A stretch of 64,000 bases of DNA, taken from positions 1 to 64,000 of the forward strand of contig NZ_CASFWU010000001.1 in the NCBI RefSeq assembly GCF_949298305.1, written 5' to 3'. The position numbers and the translations under genes are program-made. The DNA is from an uncultured Bacteroides sp. Lineage in GTDB: Bacteria; Bacteroidota; Bacteroidia; Bacteroidales; Bacteroidaceae. Under the pieces are notes generated by a model. The model worked only from the letters and a program-made list of their open reading frames with translations. It did no database searches and was not told the DNA's origin. Below, one piece after another: positions 18,337 through 29,350 of this stretch (its first letter is position 1; each line of letters opens with the position of its first letter).

Positions 18337-18692
18337 TACTTAAAATGTGAAATAAGCTATTCTTTTGATGTTTTTTTTATGATTTTCTATCATTAATGTT
18401 ATTTGAATGTCTTTTTTGTGCGTTTTTTGTTGCTGAGGAATCGAAATTAAAGACTTCTGTCTTTCTGCCTGCAACCCCAAAACCGGCGACGTCCTGGGCT
18501 TTGCAGAAACGGGGTTGGTGTTAGCAGGTTTAAATATTTGTTTGCTTTGTTTGCATCAATTACTCTCTTTTTTGTACTTTTGTTCAAAATATGAGAAAAG
18601 GCGTTAAGAGGGGTGAAATCCTTTTAGTGCTCCTGCGCCAAAGTATTTTATGCTGAAAGAGGGAGCCATAAGCAACATAAACTAACAAGGTT
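18337..18692. other. Divergent intergenic region upstream of the DUF5723 gene
   Basis: AT-rich, no gene. A GC-rich imperfect hairpin with arms around 18470-18482 and 18508-18532 (CCTGCAACCCC ... GGGGTTGGTGTTAGCAGG) stands alone upstream of the plus-strand promoter. Confidence 0.5.
18550..18582 (+). promoter_or_regulatory. Promoter of the DUF5723 gene
   Basis: TTTG at 18550-18553 and TACTTTTG at 18575-18582, separated by 21 bp, fit the Bacteroides -33/-7 pattern. The leader is about 105 nt. Confidence 0.75.
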
Positions 18693-20189
18693 ATGAGACA
18701 TTCTAATTTCTTGAAAGGACTGTGGGCTGTCGCATCGTTCCTTTTGATTTCCGTTTCGGGCCATGCCCAGTTTCTTCGAACTTCCTATTTTCTGGACGGA
18801 AGCCACTTCCGCCAGCAACTGAACCCGGCGCTGGCTCCTGAACGCGGCTACATCAATTTCCCCGTCATCGGCTCGTTCAACGCCACGGTCAACTCGTCTT
18901 CGTTCGGCCTTCAGGATGTGATTGACATCATAGACAACAGCAGCCAGAGCGACTATTTCATGAGCTCGGACTTCATCAACCGCCTGGACGCTTCCAACCG
19001 TCTGAACGTGAACATCAGTACGGACATCCTTTCGGCCGGCTGGTACAAGGGTCAAAATTTCTGGTCATTCAACGTGGGGCTGCGCAACGACATCGGCGCC
19101 TCCATCCCCAGAAGCATGTTTGAATTGCTGAACGAAATGAACGGTATGGATGTAAACACAATAGACTGGAGCAACTACAACCGCAATGTGGGCGAAGAGA
19201 GCCTGAACATCAACTCCTATGTGGAAATCGGTGTGGGATTTGCCCGCAACATCAACAGCCGGCTGATGGTGGGCGGCCGTGTCAAGGGCTTGCTGGGCGT
19301 GGGAAACATGAAGCTGGAGGTGAGCCGGATGGCCGTCAACACCAACTTGAGCGGAATACCCGACCCGAGCAGCCTGAACTGGAACGAAGTGGCCAACAAC
19401 CCTGAATATGCCGCCCAGCTGGCCAACAGCATCAACGGTTCGGGACGCATCGAGGTGGCTGCTTCCTTGGAAAGCTCGTTCAAGGGACTGGAACTGAATG
19501 AAAACGAAAACGGCTATATTGACGAGATAGACTTCGACGGCGGAAAGGCCGGTGTGGCCGGTTACGGTGCCGCCATTGACCTGGGTGCCTCTTACAAACT
19601 GCTCGAGCGACTGACGGTTTCGGCCTCTCTGCTCGACCTGGGCTTCATCCGCTGGGGCAAGGGCAGTACTACGGTGGCCACCGCGCAGACTTCAGACGAT
19701 TTGTCCTTCAACTTCGACCAGTCGATGTCTTACGATGAAAGACTGGCCGAGGTACAGCGCTTTGCCGACATCGTGGGCAGCAGCGAGGTCTTGAACAGTG
19801 ACCTGCTCCACATGAAGGTGGACGAGGGAGGTGCCAAGGCACGCACTACCGCGCTGACTTCCACGCTGGCTCTGGGTGCCGAATATACCGTTCTGGGCGA
19901 CTGGCTGACGGTGGGCGCGCTCTATACGGCCCGCTTCGTACAGCCGAAGACGCTGAACGAACTGACCTTCTCGGCCAACTTCCGTCCGAAGAGCTATCTG
20001 AACGCGGCCCTCAGCTACTCGGTGCTCCAGGGCGCCGGAAAGACCTTCGGCCTTGCCGTGAAGCTGGGTCCCCTCTTTGTGGGCACGGACTACATGTTCC
20101 TCGGAGAGAACACCAAGAACGTCAACGCCTATCTGGGCATTTCCATCCCGCTGGGCAAGAAGAAGGTGAAGGCCTGCCAGGCTGATTGA
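18693..20189 (+). CDS. DUF5723-type outer membrane protein
   Basis: 498 residues. A signal peptide ending SGHAQ (about residue 26) is followed by a long beta-rich chain with repeated short alternating segments ending in a strand-like C-terminus (VNAYLGISIPLGKK), which suggests an outer-membrane barrel. It resembles the DUF5723 family of Bacteroidetes, whose function is unknown. It is a single gene with its own promoter and a strong hairpin after the stop. Confidence 0.8.
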   Translation: MRHSNFLKGLWAVASFLLISVSGHAQFLRTSYFLDGSHFRQQLNPALAPERGYINFPVIGSFNATVNSSSFGLQDVIDIIDNSSQSDYFMSSDFINRLDASNRLNVNISTDILSAGWYKGQNFWSFNVGLRNDIGASIPRSMFELLNEMNGMDVNTIDWSNYNRNVGEESLNINSYVEIGVGFARNINSRLMVGGRVKGLLGVGNMKLEVSRMAVNTNLSGIPDPSSLNWNEVANNPEYAAQLANSINGSGRIEVAASLESSFKGLELNENENGYIDEIDFDGGKAGVAGYGAAIDLGASYKLLERLTVSASLLDLGFIRWGKGSTTVATAQTSDDLSFNFDQSMSYDERLAEVQRFADIVGSSEVLNSDLLHMKVDEGGAKARTTALTSTLALGAEYTVLGDWLTVGALYTARFVQPKTLNELTFSANFRPKSYLNAALSYSVLQGAGKTFGLAVKLGPLFVGTDYMFLGENTKNVNAYLGISIPLGKKKVKACQAD

Positions 20190-20211
20190 GGCCGCTGTGT
20201 CGGATAAAACG

Positions 20212-20266
20212 TCAGGCACGGGCGATGCGGACGGACACACAGTGTCTCCGCTTCGTCCGTGCCTGA
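20212..20266 (+). terminator. Hairpin after the DUF5723 gene
   Basis: TCAGGCACGG (20212-20221) pairs with CCGTGCCTGA (20257-20266), with inner pairing GCGGA/TCCGC and GACAC/GTGTC. Only a short T-rich tail follows. It separates this gene from the convergent ispG. Confidence 0.75.
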
Positions 20267-20313
20267 GTGTTTCTGTACGGGCAGGCCGCTCCGCGCGTGG
20301 CGCGGCGGGAGGA

Positions 20314-22155
<1,842 letters not shown>

Positions 22156-22157
22156 GA

Positions 22158-22239
22158 TGAATGAAGAATTAAGAATGAAGAACTAAGAATGGGGGATGCG
22201 CGTGCCGGTTCTTCATTCCTAATTCTTCATTCTTCATTT
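22158..22239. repeat. Hairpin of AAGAATGAAGAA repeats between purE and ispG
   Basis: GAATGAAGAATTAAGAATGAAGAA-like sequence at about 22159-22185 is complementary to TTCTTCATTCCTAATTCTTCATTCTTCATT-like sequence at about 22209-22239, forming a long hairpin that fills the spacer. Confidence 0.75.
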
Positions 22240-22749
22240 TTAGTTGGTCTTGTATTCGTATCTCACGTCTTTCAGGTCCTCGTTGGCCTTGGTGATTTTC
22301 TTCTTCAGGCCTTCCTTGTAGGTGGCGAAGGCTTGCGCCAGGGCGGTGTCTTCCAGGGCCAGAATCTGCACGGCCAGGATGGCTGCGTTCATGGCGCCGT
22401 CTATGGCCACTGTGGCTACGGGGATGCCGGGAGGCATCTGGATGATGGAGTAGAGGGCGTCCATGCCGTCGAGCACGGCACCCTTGATGGGCACGCCGAT
22501 GACGGGCAGGGTGGTGTTGGCGGCAATGACGCCGGGCAGGGCGGCAGCCATGCCGGCAGCGGCAATGATGACCTTGATGCCGCGTTTGCGGGCGTTCTTG
22601 GCGAACTCTTCCACGGCCTCGGGGGTGCGGTGGGCCGAGAGGGCGTTCATTTCAAATGGCACGTGCATGTCGTTGAGGAGTTGGGCGGCCTTCTCCATGA
22701 CGGGGAGGTCGGACGTGCTGCCCATGATGATGCTTACAGTTGGAGTCAT
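22240..22749 (-). CDS. purE: N5-carboxyaminoimidazole ribonucleotide mutase
   Basis: 169 residues, the normal class I PurE length. It converts N5-CAIR to CAIR in purine synthesis. The family motifs GSTSDLPVM near 9-17 and SAHRTPE near 38-44, together with AAAGMAAALPG, are present. It lies between gcvH and ispG on the minus strand; hairpin-forming spacers on both sides could tune the expression of each gene separately. Confidence 0.97.
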   Translation of the reverse strand: MTPTVSIIMGSTSDLPVMEKAAQLLNDMHVPFEMNALSAHRTPEAVEEFAKNARKRGIKVIIAAAGMAAALPGVIAANTTLPVIGVPIKGAVLDGMDALYSIIQMPPGIPVATVAIDGAMNAAILAVQILALEDTALAQAFATYKEGLKKKITKANEDLKDVRYEYKTN

Positions 22750-22752
22750 GAT

Positions 22753-22853
22753 AGTTAGTGGTTAGTGATTAGCGGTTAGCGGTCAGTGGTTAGTGATTAG
22801 TGGGCTGCGCATAAAGATACTGACCACTAATCACTGACCGCTAACCACTGCTT
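22753..22853. repeat. Hairpin of GTGGTTAGTGATTAG repeats between gcvH and purE
   Basis: The left arm (about 22755-22801) made of GGTTAG/GTTAGTG repeats is complementary to the right arm (about 22820-22852, CTGACCACTAATCACTGACC...). The same vocabulary returns at 41552-41607, 63492-63530 and 63700-63722. Confidence 0.75.
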
Positions 22854-22856
22854 GTT

Positions 22857-23237
22857 TTATTCGTTCACCAGTGCCTGGTAGGCTTCGGCGTCCAGCAGTT
22901 CGTCGAAGTTGGCTTCGACGGCGGGCTTGATTTTGATGAGCCATCCTTCGCCGTAAGGGTCCTGGTTGACAAGTTCGGGCTGGTCGGCCAGTGCCTGGTT
23001 CTGCTCCAGCACTTCGCCGCCCACGGGCATGAACAGGTCGGAGATGGTCTTTACGACTTCGATGGTTCCGAATGCCTCGCCGGCGTCCAGCGTCTCGCCT
23101 TCGGTCTGGATGTCAACAAACACGATGTCGCCCAGCTGTTCCTGAGCATAGTCGGTGATGCCTACATAGGCCACGTCGCCTTCCAGGCGAATCCATTCAT
23201 GTTCTTTGGTGTACTTTACGTTAGTCGGAAAATTCAT
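22857..23237 (-). CDS. gcvH: Glycine cleavage system H protein
   Basis: 126 residues. GcvH carries the lipoyl-bound aminomethyl group between the P, T and L proteins. The lipoylation site is Lys63 in [10 protein letters not shown]. The start has the typical KYTKEHEWI. The other gcv genes are not next to it. Confidence 0.97.
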   Translation of the reverse strand: MNFPTNVKYTKEHEWIRLEGDVAYVGITDYAQEQLGDIVFVDIQTEGETLDAGEAFGTIEVVKTISDLFMPVGGEVLEQNQALADQPELVNQDPYGEGWLIKIKPAVEANFDELLDAEAYQALVNE

Positions 23238-23302
23238 GATTGATTAGTTTTAACAGGTTAATATTGTCGTTTTTATAATAATGTTCTCTTTTCACTTTCG
23301 TC

Positions 23303-23968
23303 CTAAAACAGGAAGATACGGAACAAAATGTTGCTCACGGGGTGAAGCACCAGCAGCGAACAGACCAGCCCCACCACGAAGCCGCCTATCACCTCGCCCA
23401 GTGTGTGGTGCTGCAGGATGATGCGGGCCGTGCCCAGCACGCCGGCAATGATGATGAAGAGGCAGAGCCAGTTCAGTGGATTGTATCCGAAGAGGGCACT
23501 GAAGGCTACCAATCCGCCTATGATGGCGCCCGAGCCGGCCATGTGTTCGCTGAGTTTCCAGCGCAGGTTCACCACGATGCAGATGACCATCATGATGAGC
23601 GAGGCCAGGATGATGCCCGTCATGTACCAGGGTATGTTCAGGCGGTGCATCATGAGCAGGCAGAACACGTAGGAGGTGATGGTCAGGATGAAGGGCACGA
23701 AGCGGTGTTTCCGTTCCGTCAGGTCCTGCGGGCTGAAGCCGTTTATCTTGCGGAAGATGAAGATGGTCAGTGTGGGCATCAGGATGGTGAAGCAGTAGAC
23801 CACTCCCAGCACGATGAGCTTGTACTGCAACGGCATGATGCGCAGATAGGAGAAGATGAACAGAATCAGAAAGGCCAGGAAGGGGATGGAGAAGGGTGTG
23901 AATATGGCCGAAACCACCCTGGCGGTCCTGATGAGGTTCTTGTCGGCAATGATATGTTCTGTCACCAT
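23303..23968 (-). CDS. PAP2-like integral membrane protein
   Basis: 221 residues with about six membrane segments. Near the C-terminus the pattern ARIILQHHTLGEVIGGFVVG resembles the last conserved motif of PAP2 phosphatases (Arg, spacing, His, then a Gly-rich helix), while the first motif (TERKHR) is weak. It is probably a lipid phosphatase relative, possibly acting on undecaprenyl or phosphatidate phosphates; activity is unproved. It lies 34 bp downstream of rpoN, so the two are likely one transcript. Confidence 0.75.
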   Translation of the reverse strand: MVTEHIIADKNLIRTARVVSAIFTPFSIPFLAFLILFIFSYLRIMPLQYKLIVLGVVYCFTILMPTLTIFIFRKINGFSPQDLTERKHRFVPFILTITSYVFCLLMMHRLNIPWYMTGIILASLIMMVICIVVNLRWKLSEHMAGSGAIIGGLVAFSALFGYNPLNWLCLFIIIAGVLGTARIILQHHTLGEVIGGFVVGLVCSLLVLHPVSNILFRIFLF

Positions 23969-24002
23969 TTTTAGTTGCGGTTTATAATCGGTTCTCTCGA
24001 TA

Positions 24003-25490
24003 CTACTTTCTCAGTCGGGCCACGGGGATGTTCATCTGCTGGCGGTACTTGGCCACCGTGCGCCGTGCTATGGGGTAGCCTTTTTCGTTCAGCATCTCGG
24101 TGAGTTCGTCGTCCGTATAGGGTTTTTTCTTGTCTTCGTTGTCGATGCACTCCTTCAGGAACTTGCGTATCTCGCGCACGGACATCTCCTCGCCGTCCTC
24201 GGTGGTGTATCCGTCGTTGAAGAAGAACTTCAGCGGATAGATGCCGTAGTTGGTCTGCACGTACTTGCTGTTGCTCACGCGCGACACGGTAGAGATGTCC
24301 AGCCCCGTCCGTTCGGCCACGTCCTTCAGAATCATGGGGCGCAGCAGCGACTCGTCTCCTTCGAGGAAGAAGGGCCGTTGCAGGTCTATGATGGCCTGCA
24401 TGGTGACGGTCAGCGTGTTCTGCCGCTGCTTCACGGCGTCTATGAAGCCCTGTGCGGCGTCTATCTTCTGCTTGAGGAACATCATGGCCTCTTTCGACTC
24501 CTTCGACTGGTTGGCGCGGTTCTTGGTGTGCTCCTCCAGCATTTCGGTGAAGTCGCGGCTCATGCGCAGTTCGGGCACGTTGCGGTTGTTCAGGGTGAGG
24601 CTGATGGTGCCGTCGTCGTAGGTCTCCACGATGAAGTCGGGCACAATCTGCTGCATGTTCTTGCCGATGGCTTCGCCCAGCGAGGCTCCCGGCCGGGGGT
24701 TGAGCTTGCAGATTTCCTTGATGGCCAGCTGGCAGGTCTTTTCGTCCAGCTCCAGTTTCTGTTCTATCTTGTCCCAGTGCTTGCGGGTAAAGTCGTCGTA
24801 GCATTCGTCCAGGATGCGTTCCTCCACGTCCAGCAGGGGGTTGTTCTTGTCGGCCTGCGCCTTCTTGCGCCTGATTTGGATGAGCAGGCATTCCCGCAGG
24901 TCGCGTGCGCCCAGCCCGGCGGGGTCAAAATCCTGGATGACTTTCAAGGCCTCTTCCAGCTCTTCGGGCGAAGCCTCTATGCCGGAGTAGATGGCCAGTT
25001 CGTCGCTGATGCTGTCCAGCGGCTTGCGCAGCAGACCGTCATCGTCCAGCGAGCCTATCAGGTACTCGGCCAGTTCGCGCCGGTGCTCGTCCAGCACCCG
25101 TTCGCCCAGCTGTTCCTTCAGCGTCTCGTAGAAGGAGGTGGAGTCCGAGAACGGGATTTCCTCGGCCTGTTCTCCCTTGCTGCGGTTGTTCTCCTGCAGC
25201 TTGTAGTCGGGGATGTCGTCCTCGTTGAGGTAGTCGCTCAGCGAGTCATAGCTTGTGTCTCCTCCGTCTTCCGACTGGGGCTCCTCTTCGCGCACGTCGG
25301 CATAGTCGTCGTTGGGGCTTTCCTCCTTGCCTTCCTCCAGCGCGGGATTCTCCAGCAGTTCGGCCCGTACGCGGTCTTCCAGTTCCACCGCAGGCAGTTC
25401 CAGCAGCTTTACGGTCAGAATCTGTTGCGGCGACAGGGTCTGAATCTGTTGCTGCGCCTGGGTCTGTATCTGTCGGGAGCCTTGTGCCAT
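24003..25490 (-). CDS. rpoN: RNA polymerase sigma-54 factor
   Basis: 495 residues. The Gln- and Leu-rich region I (about 1-50) contacts activators, an acidic linker follows (about 55-120), then the core-binding region, a helix-turn-helix and the RpoN box ARRTVAKYR near residues 475-483, which reads the -24 promoter element. The frame continues upstream to 25616, but the ATG at 25488-25490 matches the family N-terminus. No enhancer-binding activator gene is seen in the window. Confidence 0.96.
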   Translation of the reverse strand: MAQGSRQIQTQAQQQIQTLSPQQILTVKLLELPAVELEDRVRAELLENPALEEGKEESPNDDYADVREEEPQSEDGGDTSYDSLSDYLNEDDIPDYKLQENNRSKGEQAEEIPFSDSTSFYETLKEQLGERVLDEHRRELAEYLIGSLDDDGLLRKPLDSISDELAIYSGIEASPEELEEALKVIQDFDPAGLGARDLRECLLIQIRRKKAQADKNNPLLDVEERILDECYDDFTRKHWDKIEQKLELDEKTCQLAIKEICKLNPRPGASLGEAIGKNMQQIVPDFIVETYDDGTISLTLNNRNVPELRMSRDFTEMLEEHTKNRANQSKESKEAMMFLKQKIDAAQGFIDAVKQRQNTLTVTMQAIIDLQRPFFLEGDESLLRPMILKDVAERTGLDISTVSRVSNSKYVQTNYGIYPLKFFFNDGYTTEDGEEMSVREIRKFLKECIDNEDKKKPYTDDELTEMLNEKGYPIARRTVAKYRQQMNIPVARLRK

Positions 25491-25602
25491 ATTTCTTTTC
25501 TTGGATTGATTACGGCACAAAAATAGTGAATAGTTCGGGAATGCGAAACCTTCGCTGATGATATTTAACAAGAAAGCAGGCGGCGGGTTGCATTTTTGTG
25601 CG

Positions 25603-25610
25603 TATATTTG
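25603..25610 (+). promoter_or_regulatory. -7 element upstream of the Xaa-Pro aminopeptidase gene
   Basis: TATATTTG lies about 65 bp ahead of the start codon. A TTTTTG run just upstream is too close to be a standard -33 element. Confidence 0.5.
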
Positions 25611-25675
25611 TAGCACATCAATCGTTCGGGTTCCGCACGTGCGGCATCCGGTTAATCTTAAAATAAAGAAACGCC

Positions 25676-27049
25676 ATGTTTGCTAAAGAAACCTATGTGC
25701 AGCGCAGGGCCTTGCTGAAGAAAAAAGTAGGCTCAGGAGTGTTATTGTTTTTGGGTAACGACGAGCAGGGACTGAATTACGAAGACAACACCTTCCGTTA
25801 CCGCCAGGATTCCACCTTTCTTTATTACTTCGGCCTGTCCTTCGCCGGACTTTCTGCCATCATTGACATTGACGAGGACAAGGAAATCATCTTCGGCGAC
25901 GAGCTGACCATCGACCACATTGTCTGGATGGGCACCCAGCCCACCCTGCACGAGAAAGCCTCGCTGGTGGGCATTGCCGAGACGCAGCCCTCCGAGGAAA
26001 TCGTCAACTACCTGCACAAGGCCGTGTTGAGCGGACAGACCATCCACTACCTGCCTCCCTACCGCGCCGAGCACAAGCTGAAGCTGATGGACTGGCTGGG
26101 CATTCCTCCCGCCCGGCAGGAAGGCTCCGTGTCCTTTATCCGTGCCGTCGTGGCGCAACGCAACTACAAGACTGCTGAAGAAATTGCCGAAATAGAGAAA
26201 GCCTGCGACGTGACAGCCGACATGCACATCGCCGCCACCCGCTTCATCCGTCCGGGCATGTACGAGTATGAGGTCGTGGCCGAAATGAACCACGTGGCCG
26301 AAAGCCACAATTGCGAACTCTCCTTCGCCACCATCGCCACCATCAACGGACAGACCCTCCACAACCACTACCACGGTAACAAAATCAAGCCGGGCGACCT
26401 CTTCCTCATCGACGCCGGCGCCGAACTGCCGTCGGGCTATTGCGGCGACATGTCGTCCACCATTCCCGCCGACAAGACTTTCACCCCCCGCCAGCGCGCC
26501 GTCTACGAAGTGCAGAACGCCATGCACCTGGAGAGCGTCAAGGCCCTGCGCCCCGGCATCCCCTACATGGACGTCTACGACCTCTCGGCCCGTGTCATGG
26601 TGGAAGGGCTGAAGGAGCTGGGCCTGATGAAGGGCAACGCCGAGGACGCCGTGCGCGAAGGCGCCCACGCCCTGTTCTATCCGCACGGACTGGGCCACAT
26701 GATGGGCCTCGACGTGCACGACATGGAGAACCTGGGCGAACAGTGGGTAGGCTACGACGGCCAGCCCAAGAGCACCCAGTTCGGCCGCAAGAGCCAGCGC
26801 CTGGCCATCCCCCTGCAGCCGGGCTTCGTGCACACCGTGGAGCCGGGCATCTACTTCATCCCCGAACTCATCGACCTGTGGCGCGGACAGCAGAAGTTCG
26901 CCGACTTCATCAACTATGACAAGGTGGAGGAATACCGCCACTTCGGCGGCATCCGCAACGAGGAAGACTACCTCATCACCGACACCGGCGTCCGCCGTCT
27001 GGGCAAGAAGATACCCCTGACGCCCGACGAGGTGGAGGCCCTGCGCTGA
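25676..27049 (+). CDS. Xaa-Pro aminopeptidase (M24, aminopeptidase P type)
   Basis: 457 residues. It removes the N-terminal residue ahead of proline. An N-terminal creatinase-like domain is followed by the pita-bread catalytic domain. The five metal ligands can be placed: two Asp in LIDAGAELPSGYCGD, His in HGLGHMMG, Glu in VHTVEPGIYF and Glu in GGIRNEEDYL. No signal peptide, so it is cytoplasmic. It is divergent from rpoN. Confidence 0.93.
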   Translation: MFAKETYVQRRALLKKKVGSGVLLFLGNDEQGLNYEDNTFRYRQDSTFLYYFGLSFAGLSAIIDIDEDKEIIFGDELTIDHIVWMGTQPTLHEKASLVGIAETQPSEEIVNYLHKAVLSGQTIHYLPPYRAEHKLKLMDWLGIPPARQEGSVSFIRAVVAQRNYKTAEEIAEIEKACDVTADMHIAATRFIRPGMYEYEVVAEMNHVAESHNCELSFATIATINGQTLHNHYHGNKIKPGDLFLIDAGAELPSGYCGDMSSTIPADKTFTPRQRAVYEVQNAMHLESVKALRPGIPYMDVYDLSARVMVEGLKELGLMKGNAEDAVREGAHALFYPHGLGHMMGLDVHDMENLGEQWVGYDGQPKSTQFGRKSQRLAIPLQPGFVHTVEPGIYFIPELIDLWRGQQKFADFINYDKVEEYRHFGGIRNEEDYLITDTGVRRLGKKIPLTPDEVEALR

Positions 27050-27138
27050 GGCCCGGCCGGCGGGGCGGAGACCGCTGTCTTCCTGTCCCGCCCGGTTTAT
27101 GATTGATTCATAGCAAGAACTTACAAAAGTAATAGAAC

Positions 27139-28017
27139 ATGAAAAACTTGATTGTGGCCTTAATGGCCCTGTGCTGCGCCTGTACCCTGGCGCAGGCTAA
27201 AGATGTGAAGGGAATTGTCGTTTACCACTCCGACGGGCAGCCTGTGGTAGGCGCCTCCGTTTCTGTCAAGGGTACCACCATAGAGACGCTGACCGATGTG
27301 GACGGACGTTTCGTGCTGACCGGCCTGCCCGATGACGTCACGAAGATACGGGTGAGCTCCCTCGGCATGCAGCCCCGTACGGTGAGCATCAAGGACACCG
27401 ACGAGGTGAGCGTGCAGCTGAAGCGGGAGGAACGCGTCGTGACGCCCTTCATCAGAGTGGGCATCGGGGCCTCGCGTCCGCAGAGTGACGAGAACAATTC
27501 GACAGACCCCGCCTTGGGGTTCACGGCCGGAGCGGGTGTCAGCTTCGCCCTTTCCCATTATCTCTCCCTCACGCCTGCTGTCCTCATCACGCAAAAGACC
27601 GGCAAATGGGAAGTGGAAGGCGGCATCGACGAGTCGGGACGGCCGGACTACAGCCGGGTGTTCACCTACGAGACCACTCCGCTCTACCTCACCATTCCCC
27701 TTACCCTTGACCTCAAAATCTGGAGCAATAATGGCAACAAGATGGTGGTCAGCGCAGGCCCGTACGTGGGCTTCGGCATGGGCGGCAAGTACAAGGTGAA
27801 CGGCAAGGAAAAGAGCGACCTTTTCAGCGCGGACGCTGACGGCGAAACTCTCTACAAGAAATTCGATGCCGGCATACAGTACGGTGTGGGAGGCATCATC
27901 CGGCACTTCTACATCGGCGTCAACGGACAGCTGGGCCTGATGCCCGTCAACGACGGCGGGATGATGGACGGATGCCGCAACCTCTTTGCGGACCTCACCA
28001 TCGGCTATTACTTCTGA
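27139..28017 (+). CDS. Outer membrane protein: CarboxypepD-like domain plus small beta barrel
   Basis: 292 residues with a signal peptide ending LAQAK (about residue 21). Residues 23-95 form a carboxypeptidase-regulatory-like beta sandwich (GIVVYHSDGQPVVGASVSV...G), the domain that also begins SusC proteins. The rest, from about residue 100, is strand-rich and resembles the outer-membrane beta-barrel family PF13568. Substrate and function are unknown. It lies 90 bp downstream of the aminopeptidase gene. Confidence 0.78.
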   Translation: MKNLIVALMALCCACTLAQAKDVKGIVVYHSDGQPVVGASVSVKGTTIETLTDVDGRFVLTGLPDDVTKIRVSSLGMQPRTVSIKDTDEVSVQLKREERVVTPFIRVGIGASRPQSDENNSTDPALGFTAGAGVSFALSHYLSLTPAVLITQKTGKWEVEGGIDESGRPDYSRVFTYETTPLYLTIPLTLDLKIWSNNGNKMVVSAGPYVGFGMGGKYKVNGKEKSDLFSADADGETLYKKFDAGIQYGVGGIIRHFYIGVNGQLGLMPVNDGGMMDGCRNLFADLTIGYYF

Positions 28018-28131
28018 TGAGGGCGCAGGCCGTGCCTGAGCCCTGCCCGGGAACGCTTCCGGGCGTGGGATGAACCGCGGGAAAGGCTGCCTTTGCACAC
28101 GGAAAACAAGTATCGGACAGACGTATATCTA

Positions 28132-29304
28132 ATGATGGAACAACAACTTGGAAAACATGCGCGCGTGGACGTGGCCGACGTGCTGCGCGGACTGGCGGTG
28201 ATGGGCATCATCCTGCTGCACGCTATCGAGCATTTCAATTTCTACTCCTTCCCCGACACGACGGGGCAGAGCGTGTGGCTCAACTTTACCGACCGTGCCG
28301 TATGGGACGGCCTTTTCTTCCTCTTCGGCGGCAAGGCCTATGCCGTCTTTGCCCTGCTCTTCGGCTTCAGCTACTTCATCCAGTATGACAACCAGCGCCT
28401 GCGCGGGCGCGACTTCCGCCTGCGCTTCTGCTGGCGGCTGGTGCTGCTCTTCCTCATTGGCAATCTGAACGCCTCGTTCTTCACCGCCGAGGTACTGGTG
28501 CTCTATTCGTTGGTGGGCTTCATCCTGCCGCTGGTGTGCCGCCTGAAGGACAGGACGCTCTTCTTGCTGGCCTGCGTGCTGCTGGTGCAGCCCCTGCCTG
28601 TCTATTATGCTGTCCGTGCCTGGCTGGACCCCTCGTTTGTCACCCCCGTGCTTCCCACGGGCGACTTGTGGGCCGCCACCTTCGAGGTGCAGAGCCACGG
28701 CACCTTCTGGCAGACGCTGAAGGTGAACCTGTGGGAAGGGCAGCTGGCCAGCCTGGCCTGGGCGTGGGACAACGGACGGGTGTTCCAGACGGCGGCCCTC
28801 TTCATCTTCGGCTATCTGGTAGGCCGCCGGGGACTTTTCCTGAGGGAGAACCTGAAGTTCTGGAACAAGGTGCTGTGCGGCTCGCTGGTGGCCTTCTTCC
28901 CCCTGTACGGGCTGGGCAACATGCTGCCCGAGTTCGTGACGAGCGCCTCGGTACGCACGCCGCTGCTGCTGGTGGTCTCCTCGCTCTATAAGTTCGCCTT
29001 CATGCTGCTGCTCGTCTCGGCTGTGCTGAACGCCTATTACCGCACCAATCTGTGCGGCCTGTTTTCGCGCATCATCCCCTACGGCCGCATGAGCCTGACC
29101 AACTACATCACGCAGAGCATCATCGGCTCCATGCTGTTCTACAACTGGGGCTTCGGCCTTCACAGCCACTTGGGCATCACGGCCAGCGTGTTGGTGGGTG
29201 TGCTGATTTTCGCTGTCCAGCTGGCCTTCTGCCGCTGGTGGATGAAGCGCCACAGCCACGGCCCGATGGAGTATCTGTGGAAGCGGGCCACGTGGCTGAA
29301 GTGA
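28132..29304 (+). CDS. DUF418-type multi-pass membrane protein
   Basis: 390 residues with about ten membrane helices. The N-terminus DVLRGLAVMGIILLHA and the C-terminal SLTNYITQSIIG segment are hallmarks of DUF418 proteins, relatives of membrane acyltransferases whose substrate is unknown. Two adjacent ATG codons (28132 and 28135) are possible starts; an in-frame TTG at 28093 is less likely. Confidence 0.85.
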   Translation: MMEQQLGKHARVDVADVLRGLAVMGIILLHAIEHFNFYSFPDTTGQSVWLNFTDRAVWDGLFFLFGGKAYAVFALLFGFSYFIQYDNQRLRGRDFRLRFCWRLVLLFLIGNLNASFFTAEVLVLYSLVGFILPLVCRLKDRTLFLLACVLLVQPLPVYYAVRAWLDPSFVTPVLPTGDLWAATFEVQSHGTFWQTLKVNLWEGQLASLAWAWDNGRVFQTAALFIFGYLVGRRGLFLRENLKFWNKVLCGSLVAFFPLYGLGNMLPEFVTSASVRTPLLLVVSSLYKFAFMLLLVSAVLNAYYRTNLCGLFSRIIPYGRMSLTNYITQSIIGSMLFYNWGFGLHSHLGITASVLVGVLIFAVQLAFCRWWMKRHSHGPMEYLWKRATWLK

Positions 29305-29350
29305 GGGGGAGGCTCCTGTCTGGGGCATGTGCCGCATCGGCCAAACGTTT